Assembly (NCBI RefSeq): GCF_030295405.1
Contig: NZ_AP027080.1
Coordinates: forward strand, 3,022,001 to 3,086,000
Reading direction: 5' to 3'
DNA: 64,000 nt
Origin: Mesoterricola silvestris
GTDB taxonomy: Bacteria; Acidobacteriota; Holophagae; Holophagales; Holophagaceae
The position numbers and the translations under genes are program-made. The notes under the pieces are model-generated. The model saw only the letters and a program-made list of their open reading frames with translations. It was not told the DNA's origin and did not search any database. This document shows, in pieces, positions 53,883-62,543 of this stretch. Position 1 is the stretch's first letter; the number at the start of each line of letters is the position of its first letter.

Positions 53883-56716
53883 CCTTCCTGCTGGCCGTGA
53901 CCGACTTCTCCACCGGGGAGGGCGTCTACCCCGCGTCCATGGCCGTGGCCCTGGCCCGGCGCCTGGGCTACGATTGCGTGGCCTCCTGGGACCAGGGCCT
54001 CCACGGGTGGCCGCGCCTGCGGGAGGAGGCCCTGGCCGCGGGCCTCACCCCCCTGCTGGCCAGCCGCTTCACGTGGCGGGGCATGGACTTCGGCGCCCTG
54101 CCCCACACCGACCGGGGCTACGCCGAGCTCTGCCGCCTCCTCACGGACCAGGCCCACGGCCGCGAGGGGGACCCCCCCCGGGACTGCGTGCTCCTCGCCG
54201 AGACCCTGGAGGGCCAGGAGTACCTGACCCGGGAGGGCTTCGCGCCGTACCTCCTGGCCCACGCCCGCAACCAGGTGGAGGCCATGGCCGGCGCCGCCCG
54301 GGGCCTCCCCGCCGCGGCCCCCCAGGTGCTGCGCTTCCGCCGGGAGGCCGGCCTGGAGCTGCACCGCCTCAAGCGCGCCATGGCCCTGCGCTCCACCGTC
54401 GCCCGGGTGGAGCCCCTGTGGGAGGCCCGGGACGCCGCCGTCACCCGGGCCTCCTGGGAGACCCGCTTTCCCGGGGCGGACCCCGCCATCACCCGGGCCA
54501 CGGAGGGCATCCTCGAAAAGGCGCGGGCCTGGCGCATGCACTGGGGCGACTGGGTCATGCCCCGGCCCGTGTGCGCCCGGGACCTGGACCTGGACGCCGA
54601 GCTCCAGTCCCGGCTCCGCCAGGGCATCCCGAAGCGCTACGCCGCGCCGCCCCCGGGGCTCGAGGCCCGCATCGAACTGGAGCTGGAGCTCATCCGGCGC
54701 AAGCGCTTCGCCGGGTACTTCCTGGCCGTGCACGACATCATCCGCGAGGCCCGGGCCACCCGCACCTGTGGGCGCGGCAGCGGCGCGGCCTCCATCGTCA
54801 GCTACCTGCTGGGCATCACCAACGTGGACCCCATCGCCACCAACCTCATGTTCGAGCGGTTCCTCTCCGACGCCCGGGTGGATCCGCCGGACCTGGACGT
54901 GGACTTCGCCTGGGACGAGCGGGACGAGGTGATCGCTTCCGTCTTCCGGCGCTACGGGCGGGAACGGGTGGCCATGGTCTCCAACCACGTGTACTTCAAG
55001 CCCAAGGGCGCCCTGCGGGACGTGGCCCTGGCCCACGGGCGCCCCGAGGCCGAGCTGAAGGTCCTGGCCCGCTTCATCCGGGGCTGGGACGAGGGCATGA
55101 AGGGCATCCAGGACAACCCCGCCTGGGCCCCCATCCTCGCCCAGGCCGAGGCCCTGCGGGGCCACTTCCACCAGCTCTCCGTGCACCCCGGGGGCACCGT
55201 CATCGCCCCCGGCGCCCTGTGGCACCATGTGCCCTTCCAGCCCGCCCCCGCCAAGGAGGGGGTCTCCATCACCCAGTGGGACAAGGACGGCGTGGAGGAC
55301 TACGGCCTGGTGAAGATCGATCTCCTGGGCAACCGCAGCCTGGCGGTGGTGCGCGACGCCCTGGGGGTGCTGGGGGACCGCGCCCCGGCGCCGCTGCACT
55401 GGAATCCCCGCCTGGACCCCGCCACCCAGGACCTGCTGGCCCGGGGCGACTCCATGGGGGTCTTCTACGTGGAGAGCCCCGCCACCCGCCAGCTGCAGCA
55501 GCGGGTGGGCAAGGGGGACTTCGAGACCCTGGTCATCCACAGCTCCCTCATCCGCCCCGCGGCCAACCGCTGGATCGACACCTACGTCAAGCGCAACCGC
55601 GGCGAGGAGACCTACGTCCCCAGCCACCCCGTGCTGGGCTCCCTGCTGTCGGACAGCTTCGGCGTGCTGGTGTACCAGGAGGACGTGGTGCGGGTGGGCA
55701 TGGCCATGGCCGGCTGGAGCCACGAGGAGGCCGACAAGCTCCGCAAGATCCTGGGCAAGGACGACTGCTCCGTGAAGCTGCCGCTGTTCGAGGCGCGGTT
55801 CCGGGAGGGCTGCGCCGGCCGGGGCATCCCCCCGGCCGTGGTGGACGAGGTGTGGGACATGGTGCGCACCTTCCGGGGCTACTCCTTCTGCAAGCCCCAC
55901 TCCGCCAGCTACGCCCAGGTGAGCTTCGAGAGCGCCTGGCTCAAGGCCCACCACCCGGCCACCTTCTTCGCGGCGGTGATCACCAACCAGGGCGGCTTCT
56001 ACGCGCCCATCGCCTACCTGGGCGACGCCCGGCGCCACAACCTGGTGGTGCGCGGTCCCGACGCCAACCAGTCGGAATGGGCCTTCGCCGCCGAGGGGGA
56101 CCGGGGCCTGCGGGTGGGCCTCATGGCCGTCAAGGGCGCCCAGCGCGACGAGGTGGAGGCCCTGCTGGAGGACCGGGGGCGCCGCGGCCCCTACGGGAGC
56201 CTGGAGGAGCTCCTGGAGCGGGTGCCCCTCTCCGTGCCCACCGCGGAGGCCCTGGGCTCCGGGGGCGCCTTCGACCGCTGGGCCCCCGACGGGGACCGCA
56301 CGCGCCTGCTGTGGACCCGCCTGGGCGGCATCCCCGAAGGCGTGCGCCCCCGCCCCACCGACCCCTTCGACCGGGCCGCCCTGGAACTGGAGCTCCTGGG
56401 CCTGACCCTGGAGATCCACCCCGCCGCTCTGCAGCGCGCCCGCCACGGCGGCGCCCCCCACCGCGCCGCCGACGTGGCCCGCCCCGGCCACCAGCTGCGC
56501 TTCTGGGCCCTGGTGGTGGCCGAGAAGACCGTGCGCACCGAGAAGGGCGACCTCATGCAGTTCGTCACCTTCGAGGACGAAACGGCCCTGTGCGAGGCCG
56601 TGGCCTTCCCCGACGCCTACCGCAAGCGCCGGCGCCCCTTCCGGGTGGGGGACATCCTCCCGGTGGCGGGGAAGAGCGTCCGCCAGGACGGGCTGGTGGT
56701 GCTGGAGGTGGCCTGA
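53879..56716 (+). CDS. dnaE2: Error-prone DNA polymerase DnaE2 with degenerate PHP domain
   Basis: A 945-residue C-family polymerase, shorter than typical DnaE2 (about 1,050 or more). The palm has PPDLDVDF near residues 335-343 (two catalytic Asp) and VKIDLLGNRSLAVV (third Asp). CGRGSGAASIVSYLLGIT, HPGGTVIAPG, YQEDVVRVGMAMAG and GYSFCKPHSASYAQ are conserved. The N-terminal PHP domain is altered: the usual ELHCHSxFSFLDG is absent (MTFLLAVTDFSTGEG instead) and the ALTDHDGLYG motif reads VASWDQGLHG, so its metal site is probably lost. A C-terminal OB-fold is present (DLMQFVTFEDETALCEAVAFP). It overlaps imuB by 4 bases. Confidence 0.92.
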   Translation: MTFLLAVTDFSTGEGVYPASMAVALARRLGYDCVASWDQGLHGWPRLREEALAAGLTPLLASRFTWRGMDFGALPHTDRGYAELCRLLTDQAHGREGDPPRDCVLLAETLEGQEYLTREGFAPYLLAHARNQVEAMAGAARGLPAAAPQVLRFRREAGLELHRLKRAMALRSTVARVEPLWEARDAAVTRASWETRFPGADPAITRATEGILEKARAWRMHWGDWVMPRPVCARDLDLDAELQSRLRQGIPKRYAAPPPGLEARIELELELIRRKRFAGYFLAVHDIIREARATRTCGRGSGAASIVSYLLGITNVDPIATNLMFERFLSDARVDPPDLDVDFAWDERDEVIASVFRRYGRERVAMVSNHVYFKPKGALRDVALAHGRPEAELKVLARFIRGWDEGMKGIQDNPAWAPILAQAEALRGHFHQLSVHPGGTVIAPGALWHHVPFQPAPAKEGVSITQWDKDGVEDYGLVKIDLLGNRSLAVVRDALGVLGDRAPAPLHWNPRLDPATQDLLARGDSMGVFYVESPATRQLQQRVGKGDFETLVIHSSLIRPAANRWIDTYVKRNRGEETYVPSHPVLGSLLSDSFGVLVYQEDVVRVGMAMAGWSHEEADKLRKILGKDDCSVKLPLFEARFREGCAGRGIPPAVVDEVWDMVRTFRGYSFCKPHSASYAQVSFESAWLKAHHPATFFAAVITNQGGFYAPIAYLGDARRHNLVVRGPDANQSEWAFAAEGDRGLRVGLMAVKGAQRDEVEALLEDRGRRGPYGSLEELLERVPLSVPTAEALGSGGAFDRWAPDGDRTRLLWTRLGGIPEGVRPRPTDPFDRAALELELLGLTLEIHPAALQRARHGGAPHRAADVARPGHQLRFWALVVAEKTVRTEKGDLMQFVTFEDETALCEAVAFPDAYRKRRRPFRVGDILPVAGKSVRQDGLVVLEVA

Positions 56717-56738
56717 GGGCCATCGGTTACCATGAAGC

Positions 56739-57158
56739 ATGCCCAACTCGCCCGCTCCCTATGAATTGACCCTGCACGTCCTGCCCGAGGACATCGACCA
56801 GCTGAATCACGTGAACAACGTCGTCTACCTGCGCTGGGTGCAGGAGGCCGCCATCGCCCACTGGACCTCCCAGGCCTCCCCGGAGGCCCAGGCCGATCTC
56901 TTCTGGGTGGTGGTCCGCCATGAGATCGACTACAAGCGTCCGGCCCTGGCCGGGGACGCCATCCTCGCCCGCACCTGGGTGGGCTCCACCCAGGGCCGGA
57001 CCTTTGAGCGCCACACCGAGCTCCTGCGCGCGGCCGACCGCATCCTCCTGGCCCGGGCCCGCACCCTCTGGTGCCCCATGGCGATGCGCACCGGGCGGCC
57101 GACCCAGGTGAGCGACGAGGTGCGCCGGGCCTTTTCCATGGATCCCCATAGCGTTTGA
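56739..57158 (+). CDS. Acyl-CoA thioesterase, 4-hydroxybenzoyl-CoA/YbgC hotdog family
   Basis: A 139-residue hotdog-fold protein. The active-site region is PEDIDQLNHVNNVVYLRWVQEAA, with the Asp of DxDxxxHxNN type, followed by VVVRHEIDYKRPALAGDAI and STQGRTFERHTELLR. The usual function is hydrolysis of an acyl- or aryl-CoA thioester; the substrate is not deducible. ATG 56739 lies 20 bases after the dnaE2 stop, so it may be a passenger on that transcript. Length is normal. Confidence 0.87.
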   Translation: MPNSPAPYELTLHVLPEDIDQLNHVNNVVYLRWVQEAAIAHWTSQASPEAQADLFWVVVRHEIDYKRPALAGDAILARTWVGSTQGRTFERHTELLRAADRILLARARTLWCPMAMRTGRPTQVSDEVRRAFSMDPHSV

Positions 57159-57222
57159 TCCCCCTGCCCGCAAAATGAAGGCCCTTCCAGGGGGCCGGCC
57201 GGCATCCAAGGAAAACCGGCGC

Positions 57223-57251
57223 TTGGTGCCCCGGCTGTTTTTGGACATACT
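57223..57251 (+). promoter_or_regulatory. Promoter of the marR-RND operon
   Basis: TTGGTG at 57223-57228 and CATACT at 57246-57251 have a 17-base spacer. The predicted start of transcription is at or very near the marR ATG (57260), which would make the message leaderless. Confidence 0.5.
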
Positions 57252-57252
57252 T

Positions 57253-57266
57253 GTTGCTTATGCAAC
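57253..57266. promoter_or_regulatory. MarR-type palindromic operator over the marR start codon
   Basis: GTTGCTTATGCAAC is an inverted repeat (GTTGC, four bases, GCAAC) and matches the TTGC-N4-GCAA shape of many MarR-family sites. It contains the marR ATG (57260-57262) and begins one base after the -10 box, well placed for autorepression. Confidence 0.65.
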
Positions 57267-57730
57267 TCCTCATCCCCTGGGAAGATGCCAGCCTGCCCCT
57301 CATGCTCACGGTCGTCCGGAGCCGCCTCCGGCAGGTGGCTTGGCATCTCCTGGCCCCCCACGGCTTGACCCCGCAGCAGTACCAGGTGCTGCGGGTGCTC
57401 TCCGATAGCCCGGGCCTCTGCCACGGCCAGTTGGCCGGGGCCCTGGGACTGGACAAGCCCACGGCCACCCGCATGGTCCAGGCCCTGGCGCGCAAGGGCT
57501 GGGTGGACGTGCTGCCCCACCCCACCCACGGGCGCAAGACCCGCCTGGAACTGAGCGAGGGGGGCCGCGCCAAGGTCGAGAGCCTGGTGGGGTTCCGCAA
57601 GGCCATCCGGGAGGGGCTCGAGGCGGGGCTGGACGGGGAAGAGCGCAAGGCCGTGCGGGCGCTCCTCCTCAAGCTCAAGACCAACCTGGACCACCTGGAC
57701 GGGACCCCGGTCCCGTCGGAACTGAGGTAA
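57260..57730 (+). CDS. MarR family transcriptional regulator
   Basis: A 156-residue winged-helix repressor. The MarR core is VVRSRLRQVAWHLLAPHGLTPQQYQVL, then GQLAGALGLDKPTATRMVQALARKGWV (recognition helix) and the wing PTHGRKTRLELSEGG. It is the first gene before an RND pump and adaptor, 7 bases ahead of the pump, and should repress them until a ligand binds. TTG codons upstream are in frame, but the ATG at 57260 matches the expected N-terminus. A palindrome covers this ATG. Confidence 0.92.
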   Translation: MQLLIPWEDASLPLMLTVVRSRLRQVAWHLLAPHGLTPQQYQVLRVLSDSPGLCHGQLAGALGLDKPTATRMVQALARKGWVDVLPHPTHGRKTRLELSEGGRAKVESLVGFRKAIREGLEAGLDGEERKAVRALLLKLKTNLDHLDGTPVPSELR

Positions 57731-57737
57731 CGCATTC

Positions 57738-60700
57738 ATGTGGATCGTCCGGCTCGCCCTGCGCCGCCCCTACACCATCGCCGTCATGTGCGTGCTCTTC
57801 CTGCTCATGGGCGCGCTCTCCATGCGGCGCATGCAGGTGGATATCTTCCCCAGCATCGATATCCCCGTGGTCACGGTGGTGTGGAGCTACAACGGCCTGA
57901 CCCCCGAGGAGATGGAGCGCCGGGTGGTGAACGTGACGGAACGGGCCATGTCCACCACCGTCAACGGCATCGAGCGCATCGAATCCCAGAGCATCCAGGG
58001 GGTGGCGATCCTGAGGGTGTACTTCCAGCCGGGCACGGACATCGGCGGGGCCATCGCCCAGATCGGTTCGGTGACCAACACCATCCTGCGCATCCTGCCC
58101 CCGGGCATGACGCCCCCGAACATCATCCAGTTCAACGCCAGCAACGTGCCTGTGGTGCAGATGACCGCGCGCAGCGAGACGCTCTCCGAGCAGCAGATCT
58201 ACGACTACTCCCTCAACTTCATCCGCATCCGGCTCTTCACGATCCCCGGTCTCTCCACGCCGGCGCCCTTCGGGGGCCGGGGCCGGCAGATCTCCGTGGA
58301 CATCGACCCCGCCAAGCTCGCCGCCCGGGGCCTGAGCCCGGCCGACGTGGTGACCGGGCTCTCCTCGGAGAACGTCATCGTTCCCGCGGGCACGGCCCGC
58401 CTGGGCTCCCGGGAAATGCCCATCCTCACCAATTCGAACCCCTCCAAGGTGGACGACCTGAAGGCCATCCCCCTCAAGCTGGTGAACGGTTCGCCGGTGT
58501 ACCTGCGGGACGTGGCCCAGGTGTACGACGGCTTCACGGACCAGACCAACATCGTGCGCATCAACGGCAACCGCGCCACCTACCTGGCCATCCTCAAGAA
58601 GGCCGACGCCAGCACCCTGGCGGTGGTGGATTCGGCCCGGGAGATGCTGCCCACCATCAAGGCCGCCGCGCCCAAGGGCCTGGAGCTGAACTTCGACTTC
58701 GACCAGAGCCAGTTCGTGCGCGGGGCCATCTCGGACGTGGTGAAGGAGGGCTTCGTGGCCTCCCTGCTGGTGTCGCTGATGATCCTGTTCTTCCTGGGGT
58801 CCTGGCGCTCCATGCTGCTGGTGTGCACCAGCATCCCCCTGGCCATCTTCGCGGGCATCATCGGCCTGAAGCTCTCGGGCCAGACCATGAACATCATGAC
58901 CCTGGGCGGCCTCTCCCTGGCCATCGGCATGCTGGTGGACGACGCCACGGTGGAGGTGGAGAACATCCACCGCAACCAGGCCATGGGCAAGCCGCTCACC
59001 GTGGCCATCCTGGACGGGGCCGGCCAGATCGCGGTGCCCGCCATCGTGGCCACCCTGGCCATCTGCATCGTGTTCTTCCCCGTGGTGCTGCTGGTGGGGC
59101 CGGCGAAGTACCTCTTCACGCCCCTGGCCATGGCGGTGGTGTACTCCATGCTGGCCTCGTACCTCCTCTCCCGCACCCTGGTGCCCACCCTGGCCCGCAT
59201 GCTCCTGGAGCACGACCACCACGCCCCGGAAAGCCGCCTGGGGCGGTTCAACGCCTGGCGGGAGCGGGGCTTCGCGCGCTTCCAGGACGCCTACGGGCGG
59301 CTCCTGGACCGGGTCCTGCACCACCGGGTCTTCGTCCTGGGCCTGGCCGTGGTGTTCGCCACCCTCAGCCTGGCGCTGCTGGGCGTCCTGGGGCGGGACT
59401 TCTTCCCGGCCGTGGACGTGGGCCTCATGAAGCTCCACGTGCGCACCCCCTCGGGCCTGCGCCTGGAGGAGACCGAACGCGTCGTCGCCCAGGTGGAGGG
59501 CGCCATCCGCGAGCTGGTGCCGGCCCGGGACCTGGCGACCATCAACAGCAATATCGGCGTGCCCAGTTCCTTCAACATGGCCTTCATCCCCTCCGACAAC
59601 GTCACCAGCCAGGACGCGGACGTCTCCATCTCCCTCAAGCACGAGCACCGGCCCACGGCGGGCTACATGAAGGCCCTGCGGGAGGAGCTCCCCCGGCGCT
59701 TTCCCGGGGTGGGCTTCTACTTCCAGTCCGCGGACATCGTGAGCCAGGTGCTCAACTTCGGCATCCCCGCGGCCATCGACGTGCAGATCGAGGGCCCCAA
59801 CCTCGCCGCCAGCGCCGAGGTGGCCCGGCGCCTGGAGGCCGGCATGCGCCGGGTGCCGGGGGCCGTGGACGTGCGGCTCAAGCAGGTGGTCAACGCCCCC
59901 GGGTACCGGGTGGAGGTGAACCGGGTGCGCGCCGCCCAGCTGGGCCTGAACCAGCAGGCCGTGGCCAACGGCCTCATGGTCTCCCTTTCGGGCAACGGCC
60001 AGCTGGCGCCGTCCTACTACCTGGACCCCGTCACGGGCGTGAACTACACCGTGGCCGTGAAGACCCCCCTGGCCCGCCTTTCCAGCCCCCGGGACCTCAT
60101 GGCCACCCCCTTCAGCCTCCCGGGCGGCGGGGCCCTGCTGCAGACCACCGCCTTCCAGTCCGCGGGCCCCGGGGCCCAGGCGCTTTCCGAGCCCCTGTCC
60201 AATTTCGCCACCCTCAACCGCATCAACGTCCCCAGCGAGATCAACCACTACACCGTGCAGCGGGTGCTGGACGTCATGGCGGGGGTGGAGGGCCGGGACC
60301 TGGGTGCGGTGGTGGCCGATATCCAGGCCCAGCTGCGCAACCTCGGGCCCCTGCCCCCCAACACCCGCATCCGCATCCGCGGCCAGTTCGAGGTGATGGT
60401 GGAGGCCTTCGTGAACCTCGCCGGGGGGCTGCTCATCGCCATCGCGCTGGTGTACCTCCTCATGGCCGTGCTGTACCAGAGCTGGCTGGACCCCTTCATC
60501 ATCCTCTTCGCCGTGCCCGGGGCCCTGGTGGGGATCCTGTGGATGCTGGCCCTCACGGGCACCACCCTGAACGTGGAATCCATGATGGGCGCCATCATGG
60601 CCGTGGGCATCGCCACCTCCAATTCCATCCTCCTGGTGAGCTTCGCCAACGACGTGCGGGTGGCCCACCCGGAGATGACCGCCCTGGAGGCGGCCTTCGC

Positions 60701-60962
60701 CGCCGGCAGGACCCGGCTGCGCCCGGTGCTCATGACCGCCCTGGCCATGATCCTGGGCATGATCCCCATGGCCCTGGCCCTGGGCGAGGCCGGCAGCCAG
60801 AACGCGCCCCTGGGCCGGGCCGTCATCGGGGGGCTCCTCATGGCCACGGTGGTCACGCTCTTCATCGTGCCCGTGGTCTACAGCCTCTTCCGCAAGAAGC
60901 CCCCCACCGCCCATCTCCTGGACGAGACGTTCCACATCGAGCAGCAAGGAAGTGAATCATGA
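57738..60962 (+). CDS. RND-family efflux transporter (AcrB/MexB-like inner-membrane pump)
   Basis: A 1,074-residue RND transporter. TM1 is IAVMCVLFLLMGALSM, followed by the pore-domain text VDIFPSIDIPVVTVVWSYNG. The periplasmic porter domain extends to about residue 330, followed by six TMs. The TM4 region GLSLAIGMLVDDATVEVENIHRN holds the proton-relay Asp pair, and the second repeat ends with six TMs (residues ~870-1,055). It drives proton-coupled export, probably of hydrophobic compounds. GAGGTAA precedes the ATG. It overlaps the adaptor gene by 4 bases. Pump before adaptor is the reverse of acrAB order, and no outer-membrane channel gene is present. Confidence 0.93.
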   Translation: MWIVRLALRRPYTIAVMCVLFLLMGALSMRRMQVDIFPSIDIPVVTVVWSYNGLTPEEMERRVVNVTERAMSTTVNGIERIESQSIQGVAILRVYFQPGTDIGGAIAQIGSVTNTILRILPPGMTPPNIIQFNASNVPVVQMTARSETLSEQQIYDYSLNFIRIRLFTIPGLSTPAPFGGRGRQISVDIDPAKLAARGLSPADVVTGLSSENVIVPAGTARLGSREMPILTNSNPSKVDDLKAIPLKLVNGSPVYLRDVAQVYDGFTDQTNIVRINGNRATYLAILKKADASTLAVVDSAREMLPTIKAAAPKGLELNFDFDQSQFVRGAISDVVKEGFVASLLVSLMILFFLGSWRSMLLVCTSIPLAIFAGIIGLKLSGQTMNIMTLGGLSLAIGMLVDDATVEVENIHRNQAMGKPLTVAILDGAGQIAVPAIVATLAICIVFFPVVLLVGPAKYLFTPLAMAVVYSMLASYLLSRTLVPTLARMLLEHDHHAPESRLGRFNAWRERGFARFQDAYGRLLDRVLHHRVFVLGLAVVFATLSLALLGVLGRDFFPAVDVGLMKLHVRTPSGLRLEETERVVAQVEGAIRELVPARDLATINSNIGVPSSFNMAFIPSDNVTSQDADVSISLKHEHRPTAGYMKALREELPRRFPGVGFYFQSADIVSQVLNFGIPAAIDVQIEGPNLAASAEVARRLEAGMRRVPGAVDVRLKQVVNAPGYRVEVNRVRAAQLGLNQQAVANGLMVSLSGNGQLAPSYYLDPVTGVNYTVAVKTPLARLSSPRDLMATPFSLPGGGALLQTTAFQSAGPGAQALSEPLSNFATLNRINVPSEINHYTVQRVLDVMAGVEGRDLGAVVADIQAQLRNLGPLPPNTRIRIRGQFEVMVEAFVNLAGGLLIAIALVYLLMAVLYQSWLDPFIILFAVPGALVGILWMLALTGTTLNVESMMGAIMAVGIATSNSILLVSFANDVRVAHPEMTALEAAFAAGRTRLRPVLMTALAMILGMIPMALALGEAGSQNAPLGRAVIGGLLMATVVTLFIVPVVYSLFRKKPPTAHLLDETFHIEQQGSES

Positions 60963-62077
60963 GCAGCGAGCAGACCTTCTCCCGCTTCCGCCTGGGCGGC
61001 ATCGCGATCCTGGTCGTGGGCGCCTCCACCATCGCCGCCCTGTGGGCCTCCCAGCGCGCCAGCGTCGGCCGCGAGGCCCGGCGCCTGACATCCGACCAGG
61101 AGGCCGGGCCCCGGGTGCGCACGGCCGTGGCCGGGCTGGATGCCGGGGCCCGGACCCTGGACCTGCCCGGGGAGGCCCTGCCCCACCTCTCCACCACCCT
61201 CTACGCCAAGGTGGCGGGATTCCTGCGCGAGATCCGCGTGGACAAGGGCTCGCCCGTGACCAAGGGCCAGGTGATCGCCGTGCTGGAATCCACCGAGGTG
61301 GACACGGATTTCCGGGCCCTCAAGGCCGACGCCCTGAACAAGCGCACCTACGCCCAGCGCCTGCGCCAGCTGGACGGCCAGGGCATCATCAGCGCCCGGG
61401 ACCTGGAGGACGCCGAAACCGCCGCCCGCATCGCCGAGGAGAAGCTGGCCAGCCAGGGCGCCCTGCGGGGCTACCGCAACGTCACCGCCCCCTTCGCCGG
61501 CGTGGTGACCCAGCGCTTCGCCGACCCGGGCGCCCTCATCCAGAACGCCGGCAACAGCCTTTCCAGCCAGCCCCTGGTCTCCCTGGCCCAGGTGGACCAC
61601 CTGCGGGTGACCTTCTACCTGGACCAGGCGGTGGCCTCCCGGGTGAAGGTGGGCCAGGCCCTCACCGTGCGTCCCTCGGACCGCCCCGACCTGGCCCGCC
61701 CCGGCAAGGTGGCGCGCCTTTCCGGCGCCCTGGACCCCCGCACCCGCACCCTCCTGGCCGAAGCGGACCTGGATAACCGGGACGGCGCCTTCGTGGCCGG
61801 CGGGGCCGTGCAGGTGAGCCTGGACCTGCCCCGGGAGGCCGGACGGCTGGAAATCCCCTCGGAGGCCGTGCTCCTCAAGGGCGACCGCACCCTGGCGGCG
61901 GTGGTGGGCGCCGACGGGAAGGTCCTCCTCCGGCCCCTGGTCCTGGGCGAGGACTCCGGGGCCCGGGTGCGGGTCATGGCCGGCCTTCAGGCCGGGGAAC
62001 GGGTGATCCTGAACCCCGCCATCACGCTCAAGGACGGGGACCGGGTGCAGGCCACGGATTCGCCAGGGCGTCCCTGA
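60959..62077 (+). CDS. RND efflux periplasmic adaptor subunit
   Basis: A 372-residue membrane-fusion protein. An N-terminal membrane anchor (LGGIAILVVGASTIAALWAS) is followed by a lipoyl half (LSTTLYAKVAGFLREIRVDKGSPVTKGQVIAVLES), an alpha-hairpin (ALKADALNKRTYAQRLRQLDG), the second lipoyl half with YRNVTAPFAGVVTQRFADPGAL, and a beta-barrel (VDHLRVTFYLDQAVASRVK) and membrane-proximal domain. It links the RND pump to an outer-membrane channel. No lipobox is seen. The 4-base overlap couples it to the pump. Its 3' end overlaps the convergent NifU-like gene by 50 bases. Confidence 0.93.
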   Translation: MSSEQTFSRFRLGGIAILVVGASTIAALWASQRASVGREARRLTSDQEAGPRVRTAVAGLDAGARTLDLPGEALPHLSTTLYAKVAGFLREIRVDKGSPVTKGQVIAVLESTEVDTDFRALKADALNKRTYAQRLRQLDGQGIISARDLEDAETAARIAEEKLASQGALRGYRNVTAPFAGVVTQRFADPGALIQNAGNSLSSQPLVSLAQVDHLRVTFYLDQAVASRVKVGQALTVRPSDRPDLARPGKVARLSGALDPRTRTLLAEADLDNRDGAFVAGGAVQVSLDLPREAGRLEIPSEAVLLKGDRTLAAVVGADGKVLLRPLVLGEDSGARVRVMAGLQAGERVILNPAITLKDGDRVQATDSPGRP

Positions 62078-62411
62078 GGGCATCCACCGCCAGTTCGGCG
62101 GAATGGTAGGACGCGTCGTCCCCGTCCCCCAGGGCCTCCAGGACGTCCTCCACGTCCATGGCGGCCGCCTCCTGGAGGGTCCGGCCCCGGACCAGATGGG
62201 CCACCAGACTGCCGCAGATGACGAAGGACTCGCAGCCGTCCGTGGTGTAGCTCCCCGCGGCCACCCGGCCATCCTCCACCTTCAGCCACAGATCCAGGGC
62301 GTGGCCGCAGCCGCCCTCCTGGGCCCGGCCGTGCAGGTCCGCCCCCTTCATGGGGGAGAAATTGCCGGGGACGAGCCGGAAGCCGATGGAGGAGGGGAGC
62401 ACCTTGCGCAT
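62028..62411 (-). CDS. NifU/IscU-like scaffold protein lacking the third cysteine
   Basis: A 127-residue protein resembling the N-terminal scaffold domain of NifU. Cys is present in EGGCGHALDLWL (first site) and TDGCESFVICGS (second site). The third site, normally HCxxLA, reads YHSAELAVDAL, with Ser instead of Cys. The C-terminal helix text VEDVLEALGD is as in NifU. It may hold a cluster differently or serve as a carrier. Its end overlaps the adaptor gene on the other strand by 50 bases. No iscS or nifS is nearby. Confidence 0.75.
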   Translation of the reverse strand: MRKVLPSSIGFRLVPGNFSPMKGADLHGRAQEGGCGHALDLWLKVEDGRVAAGSYTTDGCESFVICGSLVAHLVRGRTLQEAAAMDVEDVLEALGDGDDASYHSAELAVDALRDALANPWPAPGPRP

Positions 62412-62543
62412 CCCTCAATTGTGGGGGGAAACCGGGAATTTTCAGCAGCAAACCCGCCCGGGGCCCCCGGAATATGCCTATTTGAGCATTCAGTGCTTCC
62501 ATGCCAGAATGCCAAGGCCCGTGCATTTCCGTATGAGGATCCC

